From contig NZ_PVTE01000004.1 in the NCBI RefSeq assembly GCF_003002825.1, positions 248,001 to 312,000 on the forward strand: a stretch of 64,000 nucleotides of DNA, given 5' to 3'. Numbering within the stretch: position 1 is the first letter of the stretch; each line of letters opens with the position of its first letter. The position numbers and the translations under genes are program-made. Below, piece after piece: positions 43,400 to 52,269 of the stretch. The DNA is from Spirosoma oryzae. GTDB taxonomy: Bacteria; Bacteroidota; Bacteroidia; Cytophagales; Spirosomataceae. The notes under the pieces were generated by a model. The model saw only the letters and a list, made by a program, of their open reading frames with translations. It ran no database searches and was not told where the DNA came from.

Positions 43400-45643
43400 C
43401 TATTTCCAGATCACAATTTTCTCCACCTGCGCCGTTTTGCCGGGGGCTGTCAGCCGCAGCAAATACGTACCTTCCGCCAGACTACCCAGATCGAGAGTCT
43501 GTTCCGTATTCACTTTTACAGCCTGCCCCGCTAGCACCGTTTGCCCCGACAGCGACAGCATGTCCACCTGCCCGTCGTGGGGGGCGCGAACGATCAGGTA
43601 CCGATCGATGGGGTTTGGAAATGCCCAGGGGCCTGTCGTTTCCGTCGGTAAACCCGTAACAAGCTTTTTCTGCGACACGTTTTTCAGGTAACGAAGCCCG
43701 CCCGCACCGGTGCCCAGCATCAGATCAGGCAAGCCGTCGCCGTCCAGATCGGCCATCGAAGCCGCCAGTTTCGAACCGGGTAATCCCAGCGCCGGCAAAC
43801 TGTCGAGCAGCGTCAGTGAACCGGTTAGTTGATCCGGGAACTGATAGAGCTTGACGCGTCCGTCGCCGGATGCCATGACAAATTCGTTTTGCTGATCGCC
43901 GTTCAGATCAGCCAGCACCAGCGAGTAAGCCCCACTGTATGTGTAGGTTGTGGGCAGGTTTCCAAAGTTCTGATTCTGCAATTGAAACACCGGGTTCGTC
44001 GCCGTGCCGGTATTGCGGAAGTAGTGAATCAGGCCGTTGTTTTTACCCAGCAGCACGTCGGCCTTTCCGTCGCGGTCGAGGTCAGTCACGGTCAGGCGTT
44101 CGCCCAGTTGCATCAGGTCGGGGTTGGGCCAGCGAACGGCCGTGGTCAGGGTATACTGTACCGGTGCGCCCTTGGCGGCTGCATTCAGAAACAGGCGAAT
44201 CTCCAGACTACTCGTCCCCGTTCCTGTCACGATCAGGTCCGTGCTCCCGTTTCCGTCGACATCGGCAAAGGTCGGCATGGTATTCGTCAGGGTCAGCGAC
44301 TGCGCCATACCCAGATAGTCGGTCGTTACCAATGAAAAAGCTGGATTTTGCAGGGTCCCTTTGTTCTCGAACTGCCAAACTCCTGACCGATACCCTTTGC
44401 CGGTCTGTACACCAGCATAACCCACCAGTAGATCCATGTCGCCATCGCCGTCCAGATCGGCCAGGGCGGGCACTGCATTTTCGCCCAGATCGAGCATATC
44501 ACTTTGCAGAAAATCCTTCTGTTTGAGCTGAAAATCAGGCTTGGCGTTCGTACCGACATTCCTGTAAAACCAGCCCGACGCCCGAAAATCGTACGCATCA
44601 TTCTCGTTCACGTCGGTAAACGTCGACGCCAATAAGTCGCGGACACCATCGCCGTCGGCATCTTCCAGATACACGCCCGCGAAGGCCGGAAAAAGCACCG
44701 GGTTCTTCGCCGGAAAGAGCGTATCGAAGCGGGTAAATCGGGCCGAACTGTCATTAGTCGCGACGTTGACAAGCCGGGCCACACCAGGACAACTCACCGA
44801 TCCGAACAACAGATCTTTCTTCCCGTCGCCATCGGTATCCAGCACCGCCAGCGTATTGCCGCTGTGCATCGGGCGAGCAGCCCCCGTCTTCGGCCACAGT
44901 GGAACCGACTGCCCGGTCGTGCCATCGCAATTGATGTTGAAGACAAAATCGTTGCAGAACTCCTTCAGGAAATGACCCCAGTAAAAGCAGTCAGGCCGTT
45001 TGAAGTCGAGCCCGTCTTTCTTACCCGTCCGTTCAACGCTCATGTTCTGCTGATAGGCAATCAGGTTACCCGTCGGGTCGAAGGTCAGTATGTCGATGTC
45101 ACCATCATCGTCGTAGTCCAGAATGGCAGGCGAATCGGCGGGCGATACATACAAAATCTGGCGACCGGCGAATCCCTGCGTCATCAGCGGATCGACTGCT
45201 ACGGAGAACGCTACCTTGCCGCCCTGTGAATCGTTATGATAGACGCGAACGTTGCCATTAATCAGTGAGAACAAGTCTTTCTTTCCATCGCCGTCATAAT
45301 CGACCGCGACTACCCAGCCCGACAAGGGCGGGAGCATGGTTTCGTAGGTGGGGGCGTACTGCCAGGCGATACCCGTACCTGTCGGGTTGTCGATAGCGAC
45401 GAAGGTGCTGACTTTTCGGCTCGTCCGGTCATAAACCAGCAGGTCGTCGCGGGCATCGTCGTTCAGGCGCAGCGTCGCAAACTGCATGGCGTTGAGCCCA
45501 CCCGCCCAGGGATTGAGCAGCGCCCGCCCATCGACGCTGACCGTCGGTTGCTGACTGTACTGAAAACCAAAGGGTGCCGACGACGATTGACCATAAGTCA
45601 GCCACGGAATCAGCGTTAACCAGAGCGTACACAGCTTTTTCAT
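43400..45643 (-). CDS. FG-GAP/VCBS repeat protein with type IX secretion sorting domain
   Basis: 747 residues. A signal peptide (KLCTLWLTLIPWLTYGQ) precedes a propeller of FG-GAP/VCBS repeats with Ca-binding loops (VDYDGDGKKDLFSLING, LDTDGDGKKDLLFGS, ADLDGDGDMDLLVGYAG, TDLDRDGKADVLLG, ADLDGDGLPDLMLG). The last 80 residues are a type A C-terminal sorting domain (WAFPNPIDRYLIVRAP, EQTLDLGSLAEGTYLLRL, EKIVIWK). It is exported through the outer membrane by the type IX system and probably anchored at the surface. Ligand unknown. It converges with the AAA/DUF4143 gene, 6 bases apart. Confidence 0.93.
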   Translation of the reverse strand: MKKLCTLWLTLIPWLTYGQSSSAPFGFQYSQQPTVSVDGRALLNPWAGGLNAMQFATLRLNDDARDDLLVYDRTSRKVSTFVAIDNPTGTGIAWQYAPTYETMLPPLSGWVVAVDYDGDGKKDLFSLINGNVRVYHNDSQGGKVAFSVAVDPLMTQGFAGRQILYVSPADSPAILDYDDDGDIDILTFDPTGNLIAYQQNMSVERTGKKDGLDFKRPDCFYWGHFLKEFCNDFVFNINCDGTTGQSVPLWPKTGAARPMHSGNTLAVLDTDGDGKKDLLFGSVSCPGVARLVNVATNDSSARFTRFDTLFPAKNPVLFPAFAGVYLEDADGDGVRDLLASTFTDVNENDAYDFRASGWFYRNVGTNAKPDFQLKQKDFLQSDMLDLGENAVPALADLDGDGDMDLLVGYAGVQTGKGYRSGVWQFENKGTLQNPAFSLVTTDYLGMAQSLTLTNTMPTFADVDGNGSTDLIVTGTGTSSLEIRLFLNAAAKGAPVQYTLTTAVRWPNPDLMQLGERLTVTDLDRDGKADVLLGKNNGLIHYFRNTGTATNPVFQLQNQNFGNLPTTYTYSGAYSLVLADLNGDQQNEFVMASGDGRVKLYQFPDQLTGSLTLLDSLPALGLPGSKLAASMADLDGDGLPDLMLGTGAGGLRYLKNVSQKKLVTGLPTETTGPWAFPNPIDRYLIVRAPHDGQVDMLSLSGQTVLAGQAVKVNTEQTLDLGSLAEGTYLLRLTAPGKTAQVEKIVIWK

Positions 45644-45730
45644 CTACTTTTGAGTTTCCTTTGCAATACGTTCGGGTACCGATAGCCAAAACGCCCCGTT
45701 TACCAGGCAGCGGCCAACCGTCTCGTCCAC

Positions 45731-45830
45731 TAAAGGGCAAGGCTGTTAAGATCCTGGCCCGTTTACCCCCCGCCCCCTAAAGGGGGAGTATTCTGCGGAT
45801 GAACTTCTCTCCCTTTAGGGGGCGGGGGGT
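45731..45830. repeat. Inverted repeat of the CCCCCTAAAGGGGG family, second locus
   Basis: The arm at 45765-45788 pairs with 45809-45830. Before it, 45731-45752 repeats the AAAGGGCA...GGCTGTTAAG module seen in the spacer at 38559-39206. It lies between the divergent T9SS gene and murF. A false N-terminal extension of murF is encoded by its right arm. Confidence 0.85.
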
Positions 45831-45882
45831 AATAACATATCGGAAAGAAAACGAAGAAGAATCCCGTTTACGTCTACCTGAC

Positions 45883-47214
45883 ATGACATCAACGCCTGCC
45901 CTGTACGATAAATTTCTGGAATGCTCTGGTGTGTCGACCGATACACGCCGAATTGCCCCCGATTCGCTGTTTGTCGCCCTCAAAGGCGCGTCGTTCGATG
46001 GGAATCAGTTTGCTGAACAGGCACTGGCTGCCGGTGCGAAATACGCCGTTGTCGACGACCCGTCCGTCGCCAGTCAGCAGCCGCGCTGCCTGCTGGTTGA
46101 GGATGGACTACTGGCCCTACAGGACCTGGCCCGGCACCACCGGCAGACGCTGACGATTCCCGTAGTCGGCCTGTCGGGATCGAACGGCAAAACAACAACG
46201 AAAGAACTCATCGCGGCTGTACTGTCGACCCGATTCCGCACCTACGCGACGGTCGGTAACCTCAACAACCACATCGGTGTACCGCTGACGATCCTGTCGA
46301 TCCGGACTGAGGGCGACGGACCGGCCTATGAAATGGCGGTCGTGGAGATGGGCGCGAACCACCAGCGCGAAATTGCCCTGTTGTGTTCCATTGCCCAGCC
46401 CACCCACGGTCTGCTGACCAACGTCGGCAAGGCGCACCTGGAAGGGTTCGGCGGTATTGCCGGTGTGCGCAAGGGCAAGGGCGAACTATATGATTACCTG
46501 ATCGAGACGGGCGGCACGGTCTTTATCAATTCGCGCGACAAAGTGCTGATGACGATGTACCGTGAACGATTGAAAACGACCCGCTCGGACAACACCTTCG
46601 CCAACGTCATTTTCTACCCCGCCGACGAACCGGCCGGCGCTCAAATCGAACTCCTTTCTGAATCGCCGGTAACGTACCGTGATGCGACGGGTGAAACGGT
46701 GACGCACCTGCCGGGCCAGTATAACTTCGACAACATGCTGGCGGCTATGGCCGTCGGCTATCAGTTTGGTGTGACGGTCGCGGAAGCTAATCAGGCCATT
46801 GCTGCTTACAACCCGACGAACAATCGCTCGCAGGTGGTGCTTCGGGGCAGCAACACTGTGTTGCTCGATGCCTATAACGCCAATCCCAGTTCGATGGCGG
46901 CCGCTATCCGGCAGTTTGCGGCTATGACGGCTCCGCGCAAGGTCGTGGTTCTGGGCGATATGTACGAGCTGGGCGACGAAAGCGCAGCCGAACACGCAGC
47001 CCTCGGTAAACTCATCGCCGACGCCAAATTCGATCTAGTGTTACTAGCCGGTAAAGACATGAAATACGCGCTGGAATCGCTACCGACGGCCTACTATTTC
47101 CCCGACAAGTTTTCACTGCACAACTGGGTGATGGACCACCCCATGACCGATACGCATTTCCTGATCAAAGGGTCGCGCGGCATGGGACTGGAAAGCGTCG
47201 TGCCGTTTATATAG
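45883..47214 (+). CDS. murF: UDP-N-acetylmuramoyl-tripeptide--D-alanyl-D-alanine ligase
   Basis: 443 residues, normal for the family. MurF adds D-Ala-D-Ala to UDP-MurNAc-tripeptide in the cytoplasm, the last step of the soluble precursor. The N-terminal domain has VSTDTRRIAPDSLFVALKGA. The ATP-binding loop is GLSGSNGKTTTKELI, and further Mur-ligase motifs are EMGANHQREIALL, NVGKAHLEGFGG and LLDAYNANPSSMAAAI. The start is ATG 45883, because the frame upstream runs into the repeat at 45809-45830. It stands alone and not within a mur/fts cluster. Confidence 0.96.
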   Translation: MTSTPALYDKFLECSGVSTDTRRIAPDSLFVALKGASFDGNQFAEQALAAGAKYAVVDDPSVASQQPRCLLVEDGLLALQDLARHHRQTLTIPVVGLSGSNGKTTTKELIAAVLSTRFRTYATVGNLNNHIGVPLTILSIRTEGDGPAYEMAVVEMGANHQREIALLCSIAQPTHGLLTNVGKAHLEGFGGIAGVRKGKGELYDYLIETGGTVFINSRDKVLMTMYRERLKTTRSDNTFANVIFYPADEPAGAQIELLSESPVTYRDATGETVTHLPGQYNFDNMLAAMAVGYQFGVTVAEANQAIAAYNPTNNRSQVVLRGSNTVLLDAYNANPSSMAAAIRQFAAMTAPRKVVVLGDMYELGDESAAEHAALGKLIADAKFDLVLLAGKDMKYALESLPTAYYFPDKFSLHNWVMDHPMTDTHFLIKGSRGMGLESVVPFI

Positions 47215-47338
47215 TAGAGACGCGAAGGGTCGCGTCTTATTACGCGTCAGCAACTACCGGCGGTAGCCAAGTCATCCGGCGGTAGCCCTCCGGCGGTGAG
47301 ACGCGAAGGCCGGGTCGCCGGTGCGATCGCGTCTCTAC
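47214..47338. repeat. GAGACGCGA-type inverted repeat
   Basis: GTAGAGACGCGA (47214-47225) pairs with TCGCGTCTCTAC (47327-47338). A local hairpin (AGACGCGAAGGGTCGCGTCT) sits in the left arm, and CCGGCGGTAGCC occurs twice between. The left arm begins within the murF stop codon; the element ends 19 bases before the SGNH gene. Confidence 0.8.
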
Positions 47339-47357
47339 ATTAATCCTACTAAAAACT

Positions 47358-47996
47358 ATGCGCTTTTTCTTCCTTGCCCTCCTGTTCGTAAGCCGGCTGA
47401 CGCTGGCGCAAAACAAGTTTGACAGCAATATTGCGGCTTTTGAGGCTGCCGACCGACAGACGCCCCCACCCAGTCGGCCCATTGTCTTTACCGGTAGCTC
47501 ATCAATCGTCAAATGGGGTTCCCTGGCGCAGGATTTCGCGGGCAAACCCGTGCTGAATCGGGGGTTTGGTGGCTCTGAGCTGAGCGACGTACGCCATTTT
47601 GCCGATCAGGTCATCCTGGTCTACAAACCCAAACAGGTTGTCGTCTATGCGGGCGAAAACGACATCGCCAACGACCACTCGGCCCAGGAAACCTGTCAGC
47701 GGTTGGTCGATCTGTTTACCTACGTGCGGCAGCATCAGCCCAACGTTCCGTTCGACTTCATCTCGATCAAACTTAGCCCGTCGCGCCGGAAATACTGGCC
47801 GGTTGTGCAGGAAGCCAACGAGTTGATTAAGAACTATCTGGCGAAACAGAAAAACGCCCGGTTCATCGACATCCGACCGGCTATGAACGATGCCAGCGGA
47901 CACCTGATGGGGTCGCTGTTTCTGGCCGACAGCCTGCACATGAATCCGTCGGGTTATGCCAAATGGGTACCGGTCGTGAAGCCGTATCTACGCTAG
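47358..47996 (+). CDS. Secreted SGNH/GDSL hydrolase
   Basis: 212 residues with signal peptide MRFFFLALLFVSRLTLAQ. The SGNH blocks are all visible: block I FTGSSSIVKWGSL (Ser), block II NRGFGGSELSDV (Gly), block III VVYAGENDIA (Asn) and block V ADSLHMNPSGYAKW (Asp-x-x-His). The family includes esterases and acetylhydrolases acting on lipids or polysaccharides. The stop codon overlaps the stop of the converging FtsX gene. Confidence 0.92.
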   Translation: MRFFFLALLFVSRLTLAQNKFDSNIAAFEAADRQTPPPSRPIVFTGSSSIVKWGSLAQDFAGKPVLNRGFGGSELSDVRHFADQVILVYKPKQVVVYAGENDIANDHSAQETCQRLVDLFTYVRQHQPNVPFDFISIKLSPSRRKYWPVVQEANELIKNYLAKQKNARFIDIRPAMNDASGHLMGSLFLADSLHMNPSGYAKWVPVVKPYLR

Positions 47997-50551
47997 CCTT
48001 TCCCCCGCAGCACGTCCAGTGGCGAACGCGCCAACACATCCCGACTGTTGAACAACCCGATCAACAAGGTTAGTACCGTGACGGTGGTGGCCACAACGAG
48101 CAAGGGCAACGGGTCGATCTGGTAAGGCACCTCGAAGACGAACCGCGCCAGCGACCACGTCCCGGCTATCGACAGCAGGATACCCGATAGAGCAGCCAGA
48201 AACCCCAGCAGTCCGTATTCGATGGCGGTGATCTGTAGGATCTGTTTGCGACTCGCACCAAGCGTTCGTAGCAGCACGCTTTCGCGCAATCGCTGGTATT
48301 TGCTCAGGACGACCGAACTGCTCAGTACGAGTAGCCCCGTCAGGATACTGAACAGCGCCATGAACCGGATAACGAACGAAATCTGACCCAGTATTTCATC
48401 CAGCGTTTTCAGAATCAGGCCGAGGTCGATTGCCGATACGTTTGGGAAGCGACTCACCAGCACGCGCTGCAACCGGGCCGAAGTCTGGTTGTCGGGCACG
48501 CGGGTCATCAGCACGCGGAACTGGGGTGCCTGTTCGAGCACACCCGCCGGAAACACCACCAGAAAATTAGTTTGTACCCGGTTCCAGTCGACCTCCCGTG
48601 TGCCACCGATGATGGTTTGCAGGGGTAATCCCTGCACGTTGAAGTCGAGCGTATCGCCAATCTTCGCCCGCAGTCGGCTCAGGAAGTCTTTTTCGACCGA
48701 AATGTACACGTTGCCATTCGCCTGATAAGGGCCTTGGCCCGAAGCCGGCTTTTCCGACGAAATCAGCGAATCGCGGTAGGTAACGCGGTATTCGCGGGTG
48801 AACGCCCACGGTGGCGGTCCGGTCGTGTCGGTGCGGGCGGATTGCTGGGGCTGATCGATGGGTTTGGCGGTATCGGCGGCACTGCTTCGACCATTGATAC
48901 CCGTCAGTCGCATCGTTACGACGGGCACTTCCTGAAGTATAGGCAGTTTCTGTTCCCGTACCGCGTCACGCACGCCGGCAATCTGCTCGTTCTGAATATC
49001 GAACAACACCATATTCGGCTGCTGTCCACTCCCCGACAACTCGACCCGACTCAGTAATAGTCCCTGCGTCAGATACAGCGTGGCAATCAGAAACGCGCCC
49101 AGCCCGATTGCCGTCACGAGAATAACGGTCTGGTTATTCGGCCGGTACAGATTCGCCAGACTTTGCCGCCAGACGTAACTCCAGGCTGTTGGAAACAGTC
49201 GACGGACCAGCCAGATCAGGCCCAACGACACGGCTGTCAGCACGCTGAACGCTACGACTAGCCCGCCGGTAAACCAGCCCGCCAGTTGCAGATTTCGCGT
49301 TTGCCAGTAGGCGAAACCAATGATAAACGCGAGTATCAACCCGTAGGCCAGCCAGCGAAGGGGATCACGACCGGCCGTATCAGCTTCGTAGGCGGAACGT
49401 AACGTACGCAGCGGGGAAACTTTGCGAATGCTCAACAGCGGTAGCAGCGCGAACAGGACTGAAATGAGCACGCCCGTTCCGATACCGCTCATCACCGCCG
49501 GCACCGACAGGGTAGTCTGCACGGCAATGGGCAGGAAGCGACCGAAGACCTGCGGCAGCGCCAGTTGAACTACCGATCCCAGCACTGCCCCGATCGTCGC
49601 GCCGATCAGCCCCATGATCGCCGTTTGCAACAGATAGATCAGCATCGCCTGCCGACCGCTTGCCCCTAGCGTCCGTAGGATAGCGACCGACGCTACTTTT
49701 TCCTTCACATACAGTTGCACGGCGCTCGCAACACCCACGCAACCCAGCAGCAGGGCAACAAACGCCACCAGACTCAGGTATTTGGTCAGGTCGCCAAACG
49801 CACGGCCGGTTTGTCGCTTACGATCAGCTACGGTATCTGTATTGATACCCGCCCGTTCCAGTCGTCGTTCGACGGGACGAATCGCCCGCGCAACGTCGGT
49901 GCCGGGCGCAAACTGATAGTAGTATTTGTAACTCACCCGGCTACCCCGCTGTAGCAATCCGGTTCCGGCCAGATACCGGTTTGGTACAAACACCGTGGGG
50001 GCCACCGTAGCGGCAATCGCGGCCTGACCGGGCGTTTTCTCGACTCGTCCGGCAATCAAAAACGACAATTCACCCAGCCGTACCGAATCCCCAGGCTGCG
50101 CACCAAGTTGCACGAGCAGCGCATCGTCGACGAGCGCCACCTGCTGATCGGCCCGCCGAAACGTGGCAATGGCCGAACGCGGTTCCACTTCCCAGTCGCC
50201 ATAATACGGGAAGCGGCCTTCCAGCCCTTTCACCTGCGCCAGCCGCACGCCACCCGTTCGTGGAATCGACACCAGCGACGGAAACGCCACTTCATAAGCC
50301 CGATCCTGACCGATGGATGTCAGCAGCCGCTGTATGCGTTTTGTTGGCGTTCGGCTCCACGACAGCGTCAGGTCGGCACCCAGTAGTTCGCGCGCCTGCT
50401 CGTCGATACTCCGGGCCAGGTTATCACCAAACGAATTGATCGCGACCAGCGCAGCAATGCCCAGCACGATCGCCGACATAAACAGTAGTAGCCGCTGCCG
50501 GCTCCGGCGACTGTCGCGCCACGCCATCTTGAAAAGCCAGGAGGTATTCAT
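47993..50551 (-). CDS. ABC transporter permease of the FtsX/YbbP type
   Basis: 852 residues. One N-terminal membrane segment (LLLFMSAIVLGIAALVAINS) is followed by a periplasmic domain. A first FtsX core lies at about 260-380 (YLSLVAFVALLLGCVGVASA, KVASVAILRTLGASGRQAML) and a second at about 730-850 (FVIRFMALFSILTGLLVLSS, LRESVLLRTLGASRKQIL), with four segments in between. This 'two FtsX domain' layout is that of YbbP. It forms a transporter with the ATPase gene 88 bases upstream. The function of YbbAP is not settled; an envelope role with the adjacent esterase is likely. Confidence 0.92.
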   Translation of the reverse strand: MNTSWLFKMAWRDSRRSRQRLLLFMSAIVLGIAALVAINSFGDNLARSIDEQARELLGADLTLSWSRTPTKRIQRLLTSIGQDRAYEVAFPSLVSIPRTGGVRLAQVKGLEGRFPYYGDWEVEPRSAIATFRRADQQVALVDDALLVQLGAQPGDSVRLGELSFLIAGRVEKTPGQAAIAATVAPTVFVPNRYLAGTGLLQRGSRVSYKYYYQFAPGTDVARAIRPVERRLERAGINTDTVADRKRQTGRAFGDLTKYLSLVAFVALLLGCVGVASAVQLYVKEKVASVAILRTLGASGRQAMLIYLLQTAIMGLIGATIGAVLGSVVQLALPQVFGRFLPIAVQTTLSVPAVMSGIGTGVLISVLFALLPLLSIRKVSPLRTLRSAYEADTAGRDPLRWLAYGLILAFIIGFAYWQTRNLQLAGWFTGGLVVAFSVLTAVSLGLIWLVRRLFPTAWSYVWRQSLANLYRPNNQTVILVTAIGLGAFLIATLYLTQGLLLSRVELSGSGQQPNMVLFDIQNEQIAGVRDAVREQKLPILQEVPVVTMRLTGINGRSSAADTAKPIDQPQQSARTDTTGPPPWAFTREYRVTYRDSLISSEKPASGQGPYQANGNVYISVEKDFLSRLRAKIGDTLDFNVQGLPLQTIIGGTREVDWNRVQTNFLVVFPAGVLEQAPQFRVLMTRVPDNQTSARLQRVLVSRFPNVSAIDLGLILKTLDEILGQISFVIRFMALFSILTGLLVLSSSVVLSKYQRLRESVLLRTLGASRKQILQITAIEYGLLGFLAALSGILLSIAGTWSLARFVFEVPYQIDPLPLLVVATTVTVLTLLIGLFNSRDVLARSPLDVLRGKG

Positions 50552-50554
50552 ACA

Positions 50555-50644
50555 TGATTGAGTGATCGAATTGTTGAGTGATTGAGTGATTGAATGGTAG
50601 CATGCGTCAGCCTATTCAATCATTCTATCACTCATTCATTCAAC
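50555..50644. repeat. Octamer-periodic inverted element A
   Basis: From 50555 five octamers follow in exact register (TGATTGAG, TGATCGAA, TTGTTGAG, TGATTGAG, TGATTGAA). An inverted arm of the same type is at 50611-50644. The element fills the spacer between the FtsX start (50551) and the ATPase stop (50640-50642), and provides that stop codon. Confidence 0.82.
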
Positions 50645-51308
50645 CGTTGGCCATCGTTCCGCCTTTGATGCGGATGATGCGGTTGGTTTTAGCGGCCAGG
50701 TCGAGGTCGTGGGTGACGAGTACGAGCGTTGTGCCGGCTTCGCGGTTGAGTTCAAATAGGAGGTCGATGACGGTGGCGCTGGTGTCGGTGTCGAGGTTAC
50801 CGGTCGGTTCATCGGCGAATAGGATTTTGGGACGGTTGGCGAAGGCGCGGGCCAGCGACACGCGCTGCTGTTCCCCCCCTGACAACTGCGTAGGATAATG
50901 GTGTCCGCGCTGCCCCAGTCCTACCCGTTCCAGCAGCGACTGCGCCGTTTGCTTCGCGCCTTTCTCACCACGCAGCTCAAGTGGCACCATTACATTTTCG
51001 AGGGCCGTCAACGTGGGCAGGAGCTGGAAATTCTGGAAGATGAAGCCAACGTACTGGTTACGGATAGCGGCCCGCTGGTCTTCGTTGAGCGTATCAAGTC
51101 GAATATCGTTCAGATACACGCTGCCCGACGTAGCGCGATCCAGGCCGGCGCAAAGACCAAGCAGGGTCGTCTTACCCGATCCCGACGGACCAACAATGGA
51201 AAACGTATCACCGGGCTCGATCGCAAAACTGACCCCATGCAACACGGTCAGATCGCGCCCGCCACTGGAATAGGTGCGGGTCAGATCCTCAACGCGAAGT
51301 ATGCTCAT
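50640..51308 (-). CDS. ABC transporter ATP-binding protein (YbbA/LolD type)
   Basis: 222 residues. Walker A SIVGPSGSGKTTLLGL, signature YPTQLSGGEQQRVSLARAF, Walker B KILFADEPTGNLD and H-loop TLVLVTHDLDLAAK place it in the LolD/MacB/YbbA group. It energises the FtsX-type permease downstream. A TesA-like esterase gene lies divergently upstream, the same arrangement as ybbA-tesA in E. coli, which supports the YbbA assignment over LolD. The C-terminal tail (IKGGTMANG) ends in the octamer repeat. Confidence 0.94.
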   Translation of the reverse strand: MSILRVEDLTRTYSSGGRDLTVLHGVSFAIEPGDTFSIVGPSGSGKTTLLGLCAGLDRATSGSVYLNDIRLDTLNEDQRAAIRNQYVGFIFQNFQLLPTLTALENVMVPLELRGEKGAKQTAQSLLERVGLGQRGHHYPTQLSGGEQQRVSLARAFANRPKILFADEPTGNLDTDTSATVIDLLFELNREAGTTLVLVTHDLDLAAKTNRIIRIKGGTMANG

Positions 51309-51317
51309 TGAACAATT

Positions 51318-51435
51318 GGTTTACGGTATTCGGTTTACCGTTTACGGTGGTATGTCGTGACCTGATTTTTCAGGTGACAGGCAATCGTTCGAGCGCTGCA
51401 TGGCTCAGAAAACCGTAAACTGAATACCGTAAACC
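51318..51435. repeat. Heptamer-periodic inverted element 3
   Basis: Left arm 51318-51354 and right arm 51404-51435, units GGTTTAC, GGTATTC, CGTTTAC, AGTTTAC, GGTTTTC. The outer 14 bases pair perfectly. Between them is another small hairpin (CCTGATTTTTCAGG, 51361-51374). It fills the divergent spacer between the ATPase and esterase genes, so promoters of both must lie in or at it. Confidence 0.85.
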
Positions 51436-51452
51436 TAACTTCCATTTCTCCT

Positions 51453-52160
51453 ATGAAGTTCTCCCGATTAGCTGGTTCCGTGATAGGCGGCTGGCTACTA
51501 CTGTCAGTGGTTACCGGTTGCGGGTCGTCGGATTCGAAAACCGAATCGACCGCAGAAACCACGACGTCTTCGGCTAAGCCTACTGCTACGAAACCGGCGG
51601 ATTCGGCCCCCAAAAAGACGATTCTATTTTACGGCAACAGCCTGACGGCCGGATATGGCGTCGAACCGAGTCAGGCGTTTCCGGCGCTAATTGGCAAAAA
51701 AATCGACTCGCTGGGACTGGGTTACTCAATCGTCAATGCCGGCTTGAGCGGTGAGACTACCGCCGGTGGGAAAAGCCGGATTGGCTGGGTACTCCGCAAA
51801 CCCGTCGACGTATTCGTGCTGGAACTGGGCGGTAACGATGGTCTACGCGGCTTACCCCTGTCGGCCACGCGGCAAAATTTACAGGCGATCATCGACACGG
51901 TTCGGGCGAAAAGTCCGCAGGCGCAAATCGTACTGGCCGGTATGCAAATTCCGCCCAATATGGGAACGACCTACGCCAACGAATTTCGCGAGCTGTACAA
52001 GCAACTGGCCGATAAAAACAAGCTAGTGCTGATTCCCTTTTTGCTAGAGGGTGTGGGGGGTGTTCAAAAGCTGAATCAGCCGGATGGTATTCACCCCACC
52101 GTGGCCGGCCACCGTATCGTCGCCAATACCGTCTGGCAGGTGCTTCAACCGATTTTATAG
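51453..52160 (+). CDS. TesA-like SGNH esterase/lysophospholipase, lipoprotein
   Basis: 235 residues. The signal WLLLSVVTGC is a lipobox, so the protein is probably membrane-anchored, unlike soluble periplasmic E. coli TesA. A Ser/Thr/Ala-rich linker follows (SSDSKTESTAETTTSSAKPT). SGNH blocks: LFYGNSLTAGYG (Ser; GNSL instead of GDSL), VNAGLSGETTAGG (Gly), LELGGNDGLRG (Asn) and DGIHPTVAGH (Asp-x-x-His). The family cleaves acyl esters, lysophospholipids and acyl-CoA. The divergent partner genes encode a YbbAP-type transporter. Confidence 0.93.
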   Translation: MKFSRLAGSVIGGWLLLSVVTGCGSSDSKTESTAETTTSSAKPTATKPADSAPKKTILFYGNSLTAGYGVEPSQAFPALIGKKIDSLGLGYSIVNAGLSGETTAGGKSRIGWVLRKPVDVFVLELGGNDGLRGLPLSATRQNLQAIIDTVRAKSPQAQIVLAGMQIPPNMGTTYANEFRELYKQLADKNKLVLIPFLLEGVGGVQKLNQPDGIHPTVAGHRIVANTVWQVLQPIL

Positions 52161-52165
52161 ACAGT

Positions 52166-52269
52166 GTGTAGCCCAGACCTCCCGGTCTGGAGGGCGCGAT
52201 AGCGACCAAAAAGCTGCCGCCCGTAGCAGTTGGCCTGACGGCCTCCAGACCGGGAGGTCTGGGCTACAC
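52166..52269. repeat. 28-bp perfect inverted repeat (CCCGGTCTGG family)
   Basis: The arm 52166-52193 is the exact reverse complement of 52242-52269, with a 48-base spacer. It starts 5 bases after the esterase stop and ends at the base before the tamL stop codon. Placed between convergent genes it can serve as a bidirectional transcript-end hairpin. Confidence 0.9.

Noticed and set aside
45799-45882. N-terminal extension of murF
   Set aside because: It is encoded by the right arm of an inverted repeat; family members start at the ATG chosen (45883).
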